Below are positions 47,700 to 57,765 of a stretch of DNA of 64,000 nucleotides, in pieces. Position numbers and translations under genes: made by a program. The notes below the pieces were generated by a model. The model saw only the letters and a list, made by a program, of their open reading frames with translations. It made no database searches and had not been told where the DNA came from. Within the stretch, counting starts at the first letter, position 1; the number at the start of each line of letters is the position of its first letter. Origin of the DNA: Juglans regia (taxonomy: Eukaryota; Streptophyta; Magnoliopsida; Fagales; Juglandaceae); contig NC_049901.1 in the NCBI RefSeq assembly GCF_001411555.2, positions 36,838,838-36,902,837 of the forward strand, in the 5' to 3' direction.

Positions 47700-47710
47700 A
47701 TCATCGTATG

Positions 47711-48075
47711 AAACTATGGAGATGGGAAGGCCATGTAGTTGAAGATATGTTTGAGAAATAACTCAACTATAGTTTTGGCTATGAATGGATGGGATAAGGG
47801 GTGAAGTGATTGTATTTTGTGAGTCGGTCTATAGCTACCCAAAGGTGGTTTTTGTGCATGTAAATGGGGAAGGCCTTCAATGAAGTCCATGGTAAGATAA
47901 GATCATGGTTGAGAGGGGATAAGTAGGGGTTGGAGCAATCCCTTAGGAATGGTATTTTCTGCCAAGCCTTCACACTCTGACATACATCACATCCCAAATA
48001 AAAATTAACGTGCGCCTTAAGACCTAGCCAAAAGAAGTTCCTCCTTGCTTGATACAAGGTTTGATCATACCCTAA
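47711..48075 (-). pseudogene. Gypsy integrase, zinc-binding and first core part (decayed)
   Basis: ORF 48057-47779 reads YQARRNFFWLGLKAHV...CDVCQ (HHCC zinc-binding domain, CxxC kept) and WVAIDRLTKYNHFTPYPIHS (core domain), then LFLKHIFNYM and IVSY to 47711. The Asp expected before the 'LP' motif of the first core strand is replaced (WTSLKAFP), and the conserved VSDRD motif has lost its first Asp. The integrase is therefore dead apart from being interrupted. Confidence 0.85.
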
Positions 48076-48264
48076 GCTCCGTTTGGATACAAAAACACTT
48101 TCAACTCATCTCATCTTATCTCATCATTATAATTTTTCTAAATTCTTATACAAAATATAATAAATAATTTAACTTTTTTAAATTCTAAAATAATAATAAT
48201 ATTAAAAAATAATATTTTATTCAACTCATCTAAAATTATCTTATCTCATCATTTAAATGAGTCC
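48076..48264 (-). mobile_element. Tourist-like MITE with TAA duplication, inside integrase
   Basis: 189 bp between TAA (48073-48075) and TAA (48265-48267), termini GCTCCGTTTGGATAC and TTTAAATGAGTCC. It splits the integrase HHCC region, between LLHSIPLENT and GYDQTLYQARRNFFW on the minus strand. Confidence 0.8.
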
Positions 48265-48431
48265 TAAGTGTTCTCCAAAGGGATACTATGTAATAGCTCT
48301 AAAAAGTTAGTTTTAAATGTCTCATCTCGAGGGATATAAAGTCTCTTGCAAAAAAGTAGGCCATCTCGAGAGGTACAGTGGGAGGGAAGAGAATTTTCTA
48401 TTAGATTGGACAGGAGTTGGTGCACTCAGTT
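48265..48431 (-). pseudogene. Gypsy pol, RNase H-integrase linker
   Basis: Minus strand encodes DGLLFCKRLYIPRDE and LELLHSIPLENT, the conserved linker leading into the integrase zinc domain. Bounded by the MITE at 48076-48264 and the insertion at 48432-51532. Confidence 0.75.
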
Positions 48432-49126
48432 TGTAACATACGAAAATAATAATAATAAAATTAGGCCAATAAACAATTTAAATTTAGTTTAATTATTATT
48501 AGACATTTTTTTAATAATACTATTATTTTATTTTTTATAGATAAACGTACACAAATCTTTAATTAGAAATCTTCTTCATTCTAAATTATCAGTTTAGATT
48601 TTATTAAGTTGAATCCAAATCCACTGAGCGAATTGAGCGAGTTTCTCTTGATATTTACCACCGACTTTTATCTAAAACTCTCCCGCTTATTAAAATTTAG
48701 TCATTGATCGGATATAATTTACAAATCTATTTTAATGTTTCATCCCCAAATTTCCATTGACAGATCGTGTTATTAAATAATAATAATCAGCCAATCGACC
48801 GCACATAGTCCTCTTCAATTACAACCTCATCAAGTCAGTTCCTTCCTTCTGCATATTAAACATCAAACTCCCAAACTAATCAAACACGCCGAACACTTCT
48901 CCATCCTCAAATTCCTACACTTTGGCAATCCTAAATACGCAACAATATTTTCAAATCACAGTTAGTGATCGATTTCGAGTTGAACACGTTCAACACTTTC
49001 CTCTGTCCTTATGTATTCTCGATCATCTGCAAATTCTTGACAAAATCTTTATTCTCTGCCATAACGTAAGCAACTACTGACTCACCCAGTGTCGATCACA
49101 CAAACCATAATTCTATCACACCCAAA

Positions 49127-49533
49127 TGTTACGATCTCACATCGACTAAGTATGAGATTGGTTGATGGTTTATAAGCCTCTAGGCTCCCTTCTATTGTTT
49201 GCTAGTTTTCAAGGGTGAGTTCTACCTAATGGATTTATAACAAATAATATCAGAGCCACCCACATCTGAGGCCATATTACGATGATTGCAATCGTGCGGC
49301 ACGGGGGGTGATGCCGACATGATAGTATTCGCTCGGAGTTAGGAAAAAGACCTAGCGCACAACCAGCCTGTGTGAGCGCCGGGACCGCCGTGGACGTCGG
49401 TTGCAGAGCGTGGTGGTTGTTATGATCCCATATCGACTACGTATGAGATTGATTGATAATTTATAAGCCCTTAGATACCCTTCCCTTATAAGCTAGTTTT
49501 CAAGGATGAGTTCTATATAGTTGGTTCATAACA
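49127..49533 (+). mobile_element. TRIM retroelement with complete structure
   Basis: 407 bp. Two 116-bp terminal repeats (49127-49242 and 49418-49533), both TGTTA...ATAACA and roughly 80% alike. A primer-binding-site-like AATATCAGAGCC follows the left repeat, a purine-rich GCAGAGCGTGGTGG precedes the right one, and the 5-bp target duplication CCAAA lies at 49122-49126 and 49534-49538. The 175-bp interior is GC-rich and non-coding. Mobilised only in trans (family knowledge). Confidence 0.9.
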
Positions 49534-49884
49534 CCAAACCACTCCGAAGCACTGTAGCCCTTCCACAAACTGAAACAGCCATAAAATCTTCCAACCAAAC
49601 CCATTCGTAGGAAATAGCCAGGAAACGTTGCCAGTAGCTCAGCCTCCATTCGTGCCCCTCCGTCAACGCCTCGCCGTAGTCCAAGCCCCAACGTCGTAAC
49701 ACACTCCTCTACTCTCTGTTGCATGGTTTTAACCTCTCGGTGAGCCATCCCTCGATTTCTTCTTGTTTCCTCCCACTTTTCTATCTCACAATCATAGCAT
49801 CGACCTCTGTACTCCATCTGCTTGCTTCCTTTTGCTTTCTGTGAAGTCCCGATTTGAATCTAGCCACTTTTCTATTTTCTGGGA

Positions 49885-50045
49885 CAGTGAGTTTAGATAA
49901 AAATTAAAAATTAAATAAAATATTATTTTTTAATATTATTATTTTAAATTTTAAAAAAATAAATTATTTATTATATTTTATATAAAAGTTTTAAAAAATT
50001 ATAATTATTAAGTAAGATGAATCGAACTAAATTAAAAGAATTTTT
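49885..50045 (+). mobile_element. Decayed Tourist-like MITE
   Basis: Family core (AAATATTATTTTTTAATATT, TTATTTATTATATTTTAT, AAATTATAATTATTAAG) with lost termini. Confidence 0.5.
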
Positions 50046-50697
50046 ATATTCCAACCGACCATTTTCCTCTCCCTCGATAATTTATTGGTTTGTTCCCTTG
50101 TCAGATGCGTACACTAGCAAACAAAGATGGTGGCTTTTCCTTTTCCAATAAAGTAAATTTTTTAACTATAGGTCACTTTTAAATGTTGTGTCATTGCGTT
50201 ATTGCCATTTGCCCTTCCTTCTAAATCATGGAAGCATGTAATTTCTTTTAAGTGAGTTTTGACTTTACGTTAACTTGTTCGAGTTTGGACTCTTTTTTAT
50301 ACGAATGAGACGTATTTTATGAAAGTTAAAATTATATTATTAAGTATTAAATAAAATTAGATTATAGTAATAATTTACAAGAGTTTTAAGTATTATTAAG
50401 TTTATTTATGATCGCTAAAAAAAAAAATTTATTTATGATCGAGTATGTTTCAAGATAAACTACATTATAAGTTTTAAATAAAATTAGTAATTATTAGATT
50501 TAGTGTATGGCGGAATAATTATTAAATTGCTCCAGGTAGTGTGAATTTAATTAAATAAAATTTATGATGAGCTCTTCTAGAAAATTTAGTGATGTACGGT
50601 ACTTCGTATAGGTGACAAGCCATGAAGTAAAAAGTTGAAAGCGGTATTATGAGATAAGTAGTTTGATCATAAATTATGATTAGTATATGTCAGCCAG

Positions 50698-50733
<36 letters not shown>

Positions 50734-51537
50734 AAAGTTGGTTCTTTGGAAGCTAATGTTTATGTACCACACATGTCTTGATATTTGCAAGCATGATATT
50801 TATCATGTTTTATTCTGCATATTATAGCTATATATGTATTATACATCTCATATTGCATAAGACATGTAAGATTTTATAAGACCAAGTGTAAAATAAAAAT
50901 CAGATTAAGTAGATGGCCATTAAGATGCATGGTATCAATGCAGATAGTGTGGATGTGCAAGTCACAGACTCAAGCATGATTCACCATAGTATTTTATCAA
51001 ATCAAATCAGCAGTTCCCCTTGTGGCCACAAGATGTGAGACCGATGCACAACCTTATACATAAGATTAAGTGTGTTGGCCAGTCAGACAAGTTAGTAAAT
51101 CTAGATAATTCAGAAAAATCAATATACCATAAATATTTTCAAGTCATGCATGTCATCAGAATATTTATGAACAATTATGATTTTAATTCTCAACATAAAA
51201 TATTTTATGAAAAATCTTATATTAAGTACGTTTATGTTATTATGAGTTTCTTATTAAGTCATCAACTCATTAGTTTGTTTTTATTTTTTTAACCACCTAG
51301 GTGAGTATGATAAGTACGAGTGGGCCAGTTGGGCTTAGAATGAGTAGTTTGATTTAATTCCAGACTTTTTAGTTAATTTTATTCAGACTTCGGTTATATT
51401 TTTCAAAACATGTTTTATTCAATAATTATCTTTATAAATTAAATAATTATTTTATTTTGTTATGAAAGTCTCTTGTCGGATTATTTTTATAAAAATACGT
51501 GACATCTCTAGCCTGCTGAACGGGGTATTACAGAGTT

Positions 51538-51985
51538 ATCATTAGCATAAGTTCTTTTCAGTTCCTCAATCCAATCCACCGAGGGAGAAGAAATTAAGCA
51601 CAAGACACTTCTTCATCAACAGATTTTTGGCCATCAACTACTAGGTTTTCCTTCCCCTTCTTGTATTCCACCACAAAGTCTACTCAAGTAACTTGGATAT
51701 CTATTTATGTTGCATGGAACTACCAATCTTCTCAAGTATTTCAAGCTTTCTTGGTCATTTTAACCATGAAAAAACTGACCAAGCATGTAGAGGCGCCGCT
51801 TATGAACCGTCCACACCAAGGCAAATGGTTGCTTTTCGCAAGTCTACCTTAGCAACCATGGTTGGCGACATGTCTACGTCCCTAAGTAAGAGGTTGCCCA
51901 TAATCACACACTGATCAATAGCCTTGATGTTGCCAATCCTCCATTGACGCTGCACATCTTTCGTCTCCAGTGAACCCTACGTTTC
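51538..51985 (-). pseudogene. Gypsy pol, RNase H region (decayed)
   Basis: Minus-strand frames show NDQESLKYL, ISKLL and FVVEYKKGKENLVVDG followed by PRWIGL, the characteristic end of a Ty3/Gypsy RNase H domain, across several frameshifts and stops. No reverse transcriptase motifs are seen beyond about 51985, so pol is truncated there. Downstream parts are at 48265-48431, 47711-48075 and 43790-44336. Confidence 0.8.
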
Positions 51986-52910
51986 CTTCATCTCTTATCA
52001 TTGCAACTCTTGTAAAGTTCAAATCAAGGGTAAATCCAAGCTATGGTTTTTTTTTTTTTTTTTTTTAAGCCCTAAAGAATTGGTGCCTGATTCCTTTGCC
52101 ACCATGTTGTTTTTCTTAAGAATTTGCCTAGAATTTGAATACTACTCTACATGATGCTGTTGTTAGCATGTTGTAGAAGAATTTGTACTTGATTCCTTGC
52201 CAACATTTATTTTCTTATGAATTTGAATACTTTGCATATATGCTATTTGTTAGCATGTTGTAGACAAATTTCTCCCCCTTTTGGCATCATTAAAAAGGAT
52301 CGTAATAACCAGTGCATAGACATAATTTATGACATTATTTTGTAGTGGCCTAGACATAGATGGTAGATATTTTGAAACTTTGTGATTGATGAAGCCGATT
52401 TAGGTTGCTAAATATACGAGCATGAAATTGATTTTGTATATATTTTCATGCTTTGTGCCTGAAAATGTAATTGTTGGACATGTTTTATGTATTTTAAAGT
52501 ATTGGTTGCGAGAATTTATGAAAATGGAAATAAAAGAATATTTAAAAATACAAAATAAATAAAATTAAAATATAGACAAAGAATAAATAAAAATAAAAAT
52601 ATTATACTACTATAAAGAACTAGATAAGTAATCTAATACGAGATTAAGGCTTTAGGTAGGTTGATGTGAAAAGTAACATATTGGCCAAAATAATGTTTAA
52701 AATTTGAGTAATACTAGATATAAATCTTAGTGCGTAAGAATTGTGCATTCATTTTGAAAAAAATAACTTTATCATTAAGAAATAAGTTTTTTAATATGGT
52801 CTTAGATTTTTTTTTTTTAAAAGAAGTGTACCGGATTTGCATACCTTAAGCTGTACAAATTATTTTTCTAAATGTTTTTGCGTAACTCGTATGATTGCTC
52901 TAATTACAAA
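51986..52910. other. Intergenic DNA with a MITE family 3 copy
   Basis: Imperfect direct repeat near 52125-52270 (GAATTTGAATACT...GTTAGCATGTTGTAGA, twice). A T run lies at 52048-52068. About 52708-52860 matches the MITE at 41505-41692. No gene. Confidence 0.45.
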
Positions 52911-53050
52911 GAGAAATACTCTAATCATAAATGAATTATATAAAAATAATCTTATAAATTGATGTGATTTATTATATTATAAAGTTACTTTTATTGTAAA
53001 ATAGATATAACAGATTATATGAAGACATGTCAGTTTGTGAGATTCAAGAA
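52911..53050. mobile_element. MITE family 2, copy d
   Basis: GAGAAATACTCTAATCATAAATG start, AATCTTATAAATTGATGTG / CATGTCAGTTTGTGAGATT arms; shorter and more decayed than the other three copies. Confidence 0.5.
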
Positions 53051-53523
53051 AAAATCTATTCATCATTTATTTTTTTACCATCATCTCATGATGTAGCATT
53101 AGATGATAGGTTCATAAGTGAATATAATAAATAGTTTCCAATCAAATAATGTTATATCATAAAATGATAAGAATTGAGATAATGAGCAGCATTACTCTTT
53201 TTTTTTCAAAGAAAATGATTTTTTGTCCACTTAATTTGCCTACTCATTTTGACACCTCATGTATTTTAATTTTTTTATTTAATAGTTAAGGAAATCATTA
53301 TTAGTGTATTGATATTTTTTTCATATTTTTTAAAAATATCTTAAAATGATAAAAAAATCTGAATAAAAATAAATATATAAATAAATAAAATGTTTTTAAC
53401 GTAACGGTAAGCTTGAGCGTTCACTTGAGCGGCAGAGAAGCACCGCTCTTTCCCCCAAAAAACCCTTCCCGCGTTTTCTCCTTCCAAACCCCAGTTCCTT
53501 TAGCCGAGAGGAAGAGAGCAAAA
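53051..53523 (+). promoter_or_regulatory. FANCE upstream region and 5' UTR
   Basis: AT-rich up to about 53400 (ATAAATATATAAATAAATAA at about 53368-53390 could act as a TATA region), then a GC-richer 5' UTR to the ATG at 53524. Assignment is by position. Confidence 0.4.
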
Positions 53524-55114
53524 ATGGAGTCATGGGTACCTCTCTTCGAGATCTTCCTGAAATCTCCGGTACCTGAAACCGAGGCATCTCGATGGTTACG
53601 CCAGGCTTTCAATGCGTCATCGTCTGCAACCCCAGTTACCACAAGCTCTTTCCTCTCGTTGCTTACAAAACCCTCCGACGCCATTGTGGGCGAGGGCTCT
53701 TCGTCTCCTACGCCTTCCTCGCCTCCTCGTACCAAGCGGTAGCTTACACCGACACAGCTATCTCCATTTTTTTTTTTTAAATTTTTCGCGTGATGTTGTG
53801 TTGTTAGACTTGTTTTGTTTGATCAACAGGGTCATGTTCATAGAGACTTTACCGACTATGGTCCAGGCTCGGGTTCTCTCTTTTCTGGCTTATGAGCGTC
53901 AGAGGTTTTGCGTGCTTGACTTATCAAGGCTGGCCCGGGACGTTTTGAGTTTGGACCTGGAACTCGATTTCTGGGTCAGGAGAGCTGCCCACAATCTGCT
54001 TGAGGTTTTGTCTGATACGAAGTATGAGTGGATTTCTGGTTTGAGTTTGGATTCTGGGGAAGAAGGCGTGGATGAAGAGTTCGAATCTGTACCAGGTTGG
54101 CTCAAGGAGGCGGCGGGTGCCAATGATGTGTTTCTCCCTTGGCTTCCTATTTCTCCCGACAAACTGAATGCAAAAACATTTCTTGGCACCAGTGAAGATA
54201 GTCTGGATTTTTCGAAGCACGATGGAGACGATGGAGATGAAGAGTTGAATGCTGTCATGGAGCAAATGGAGGTTGATCGTCCCACAAATGTTCCTGTTGG
54301 ATCTGAAATTCAAGAAAAGGCTAGTTCTTTGAAAGCTAGGACTCTGAACTTCGAATCTTCTTCAAAAACTGTTGGTTTAGCTAATGAAATTCGCCAACTT
54401 TGCTTGGACAAGGGTAGGGATTCTTTTGTGGTTTTGGGTCTCATTGAACCTTGGCTGGCAGATGATGAAACTGCTTCAGTTTTAATTTCACATCTCACGA
54501 ATGGAAGCGAAGAAGAACTTATTTGGCCGAGCCAGGTTCTATGCTCAGTCATCCTTCCCAAGTTCTTATCTCTTGAAGAACCAGCTTCTCGTGTGCTTGT
54601 GGCTGCAATAACAGAGTATTGCAAGCTTCATCAGAAAGCAGCCGTGTATGCTTTCTTGTTTCCGTTGGTTCTCAAAAGAGAAGGAATCAACAACCCCATC
54701 TGCGATGTGATTGCGAGGATCATTAGGGAATGTTTGCACCCAGTTCATGTTTCTGCTTTTTGTCAAAAGATATTGTGTGGAGATAAAGATGAAAGGAGGG
54801 TTATCTGTCTTCCCTGCCACCAACATTTAATATCTAATGAGTTGGTATGGACAGAATCATTGTTTAACCTGTTCCAAATCATCTTAAATCATAATGTTCA
54901 TTTAACTCAAGATTCGGCTGATCATATTGTTTACCAGGTTCAGCAATTGGCTGTACATTTTTCCAAATCTCTAAAATTTGGGAACTTTTTGTTGTGCTTG
55001 GTCACCAAATGCTCTCCATTATTGAACTCTCATAAGCTCTCATTGGTTGATGCTGTTGAGCAGACTAGTACTCTAGTGACCAAATCTATATTATCTAAGC
55101 TGGCGCATTTGTAG
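53524..55114 (+). CDS. FANCE: Fanconi anaemia group E protein homologue
   Basis: Exon 1 is 53524-53738 and exon 2 is 53830-55114, split by a 91-bp GT-AG intron (donor CG|GTAGCT, acceptor CAACAG|GGTC) that completes an Arg codon. Together they make 499 residues. The N terminus starts MESWVPLFEIFLKSP. A Ser/Thr/Pro-rich stretch (about 50-72) and an acidic linker (about 200-222, GDDGDEELNAVMEQ) precede the C-terminal helical-repeat domain (about 248-499; SQVLCSVILPKFLSLEEPAS, EYCKLHQKAAVYAFLFPL, RECLHPVHVSAF), the FANCE fold that binds FANCD2. In Arabidopsis FANCE is an anti-crossover factor acting with FANCC and FANCF (literature memory). The frame open through the intron (from 53612) is a chance continuation; the exon-1 frame has the conserved N terminus. 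Intact. Confidence 0.85.
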
Positions 55115-55802
55115 ATATTGAATGATAATCTCTGGATTCTTGTTGTTGCTATGAACTTCAGCCATTCTCGTTGCATACAATTAGATCAAGTTCTTCTAAA
55201 ACCTTTTTTTTTTTTTTTTTCGTTTTTGTGATCTAAATGTATTAGCTAGGACCATTTTGGGGACTCTGTATGATCATTTGGTTAATATTGTTTTGCACTG
55301 TTATATAGGTTCCATTGTTTTGAGTATGCAATTCTTTATCAGGAGAGTTGAAAGCTGCTTACCAGTGCAACATTATTGGTTTGATAATGGTAACAATCCA
55401 TAAGAAACAGACTGGGCTGGACTAAACAAAATGGGGTGGGCTGAAGGGATGAGCCATCATATCTTCCATATTCCCTCTACAAGAATGGGAAAACATTAAC
55501 ATTTTTGCTAGCAGGACAAAAAACAACAAAGAAAATGTGACACCCATTAGTATCATGGATGTATATTTCCAGTGCTAGGTACTTAGGTATGTCTAGCCAA
55601 TGACACGATGTTGACCATTAGCCATACAATAAATAGAAGTGTTTTTACTTTTGACCCTTGCAACAATTGGGAGTGAAGATAGGAAGGAAATGGCTAGCTG
55701 ACATTGATATTGAACAAGAGCAATGCTCATTAACCACTAATGCTTCTGTAATTAAAAGTCATAATAGAATAATTAGTTATGCCTTATTATTAATTATCTA
55801 AG
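55115..55802 (+). other. FANCE 3' UTR and downstream flank
   Basis: Starts with a probable 3' UTR (T run 55204-55220). No further gene. Confidence 0.4.
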
Positions 55803-55893
55803 TTTGGATATAGAAATCATCTCAACTCATCTCATCATTACAACATTCTCAAATTTTCACACAAAATATAATAAATAATTCAACTTTTTCAAA
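55803..55893 (-). mobile_element. Truncated Tourist-like MITE
   Basis: Half element: TTTGGATATAGAAATCATC, then CAACTCATCTCATCATTACAAC and the start of the AT core; the other half is absent. Confidence 0.55.
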
Positions 55894-56934
55894 TGATATA
55901 ATTCAAGAGAATACAAAAAGTACACATTAAGAAAACTAAAGGTCTTTTAATTTTAAATAAAATTAATATTTAATCAAGCATATTAATTTTCATTTCATAA
56001 TTCTAAATAAAATTTATGATTTTATTTGACAGATCATTTTTAATTTTGTAAGTTTAACTTAATTATATATGCATATTATATAATAATAACACAAATGAGA
56101 TCAAATGGATGATATAACTTATGATTAATATGCCATATTAATCAGGTAATTATAAGGTTCATATAATTTACATGATCTATATGAGGGAATTGTTATCAAA
56201 TTAAAAGAGACAGGATCTACCCTAAAAATCTCGATGAAAGGGATTCGATCTCCCTGATCTCATCTCTTAATACATTTGTACATGTTTTTTTTTTCCTCCT
56301 TTTTATGAGGAAAGCAACTTGGGGATCATATATAGCACACAGAAAGTCACATGATATGATGTGGAGATCGTAGAAAGTGATGCTTGAATTTATATTATAT
56401 GACATTAATAATGCGCATTCGATGCAGCAATATATTATATATATATATATATATATGAAAAGATAAGCACCTAATTAATTAACGTCCATACTTACAGAGT
56501 AAATTTTATATCTTTGATGCTTGCAACTACAAATATATTAATCAATTCAAACTCTTCTAATCTCTTCAATCAATAGAGTAATGGGGATTTGTCACCTTTT
56601 ATATGAATGCACTTAAATGTCGTTTGATGCAAGTTAAGCATGTATTAAATTAACTAATTAACAACCCCTTTTTTTTTTTAAATGTAAGCTTTAGGTCAAG
56701 TCCATTCTATGAACATATCACATTACCATACACATTTTATGAAGTACGCACCAAGGATTATGATTTTAGAGACAATGAATACTATGAATATCTTGAAAAA
56801 TAAATCCAGTTGTTTGATTGAAAAGATTGATGTCATATGGAAAAATTTATGAGTTTGGACTATGGCTTAGTCAATGCATTTTGTAGTGGTGTGTTTGAAG
56901 CTAGGTTGTAACACAGAAGAACCGTCAACTGGGC
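55894..56934. other. AT-rich intergenic DNA, no gene seen
   Basis: TA microsatellite at about 56433-56455. No coding signal. Confidence 0.35.
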
Positions 56935-57148
56935 TTGTTTGTTTTCATAATCATTCTCATAACATTTCATCTCATCTAATATAATCATTATAATTTTTTT
57001 AAATTTTTATATAAAATAAAATAAACAATTCAATTTTTTTCAAATTTTAAAATAAAATTAATATTAAAAAAATATATTTCAATAATATTTTATTAAATTT
57101 TTAACTTTTCTTTCAAGTCATCTCATTTCATTTGCGAAAACAAACTAA
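56935..57148 (-). mobile_element. Tourist-like MITE
   Basis: Left end GGGCTTGTTTGTTTTCATAA and right end ATTTGCGAAAACAAACTA are inverted; family core between. No clear TTA/TAA duplication. Confidence 0.55.
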
Positions 57149-57419
57149 TCTAATTTAATTTAACAAATTGGCAGCTAGAACTAATCTTTCACGAAAATTG
57201 CACTTTACCTATGTATCTTTGAACAAATTTTAATTGAAAGTAGGTTTTGAGAGGTTTGGGTGAAGTAGATTGATTGATTGATTGACCCAATAAAAAGTCA
57301 GTTTAAGTTGGAATATAATAAATGTTTAATAATGATGACGATGATTCTGTTGTATATAATTTTAGGAAAACTCAATATACAACCGCTTTGCATCACTGCC
57401 GCAGCATCGGTGCCCATGT

Positions 57420-57453
57420 GGCAAAACGAAAACAGTGTCGTTTTCGTTTTGCC
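57420..57453. repeat. Perfect 14-bp inverted repeat
   Basis: GGCAAAACGAAAAC and GTTTTCGTTTTGCC are exact reverse complements separated by AGTGTC. It stands just before a pyrimidine-rich leader-like tract. Confidence 0.75.
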
Positions 57454-57765
57454 TGTAATCTCCCTTCTTTCCTTCTTTCCCCCCTTTTCCCTCTCTGCTT
57501 TTTGGTTTCCTTCTATTTCTTCCCTCACTTTTCTTCTCCGAAACCTCATTTCCCTTCCAAACCTCTGACCCCTTCAATTCCTTCCCACAAAATCGACATT
57601 CATCTTCCTCAAGCACGGCTACCAGGTTCAACCGTTATTCGTCTTCCTCCACCCCCACCCCCACATAGTGCAGTGCCGCCTATTGCATCTTAAGACCGCT
57701 CGAGCGTAGTCCATTATTCCCAAGCTCGGTGCTGCCCATCTCGTGTTCCTCGACTCACAGTAAGT
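57454..57765 (+). other. Pyrimidine-rich leader-like stretch
   Basis: C/T-rich, ends near CGACTCACAGTAAGTC, which looks like a splice donor. It resembles a 5' UTR exon of a plant gene or of the transposon gene whose remains lie at 59300-60420. No conserved coding sequence. Confidence 0.3.

Larger units (their letters stand above)
48432..51532 (+). mobile_element. Probable solo LTR or non-coding retroelement inserted in Gypsy pol
   Basis: 3,101 bp, TGTAACATACG...CGGGGTATTACA, a TG...CA structure with TGTAA/TTACA ends. Flanked by CAGTT (48427-48431) and GAGTT (51533-51537), four of five bases matching, consistent with an LTR-type duplication. It separates RNase H (51538-51985) from the linker (48265-48431) of one pol. 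Contains a TRIM (49127-49533), a MITE (about 49885-50045) and a TA tract (50699-50730). The ORF at 49817-49500 is weak and has no clear family. Confidence 0.6.

Noticed and set aside
49500..49817. 105-codon minus-strand ORF as a gag gene
   Set aside because: Only vague resemblance, partly overlaps the TRIM right repeat, no zinc knuckle.
53612..53829. 500-codon open frame running straight through the FANCE intron
   Set aside because: The upstream part has no conserved sequence, whereas the other frame gives the family N terminus MESWVPLFEIF and joins exon 2 at good GT-AG sites.
57278..57693. Several overlapping ORFs in the pyrimidine-rich tract
   Set aside because: Low-complexity Ser/Pro/Phe or Arg/Lys/Glu products caused by base composition.
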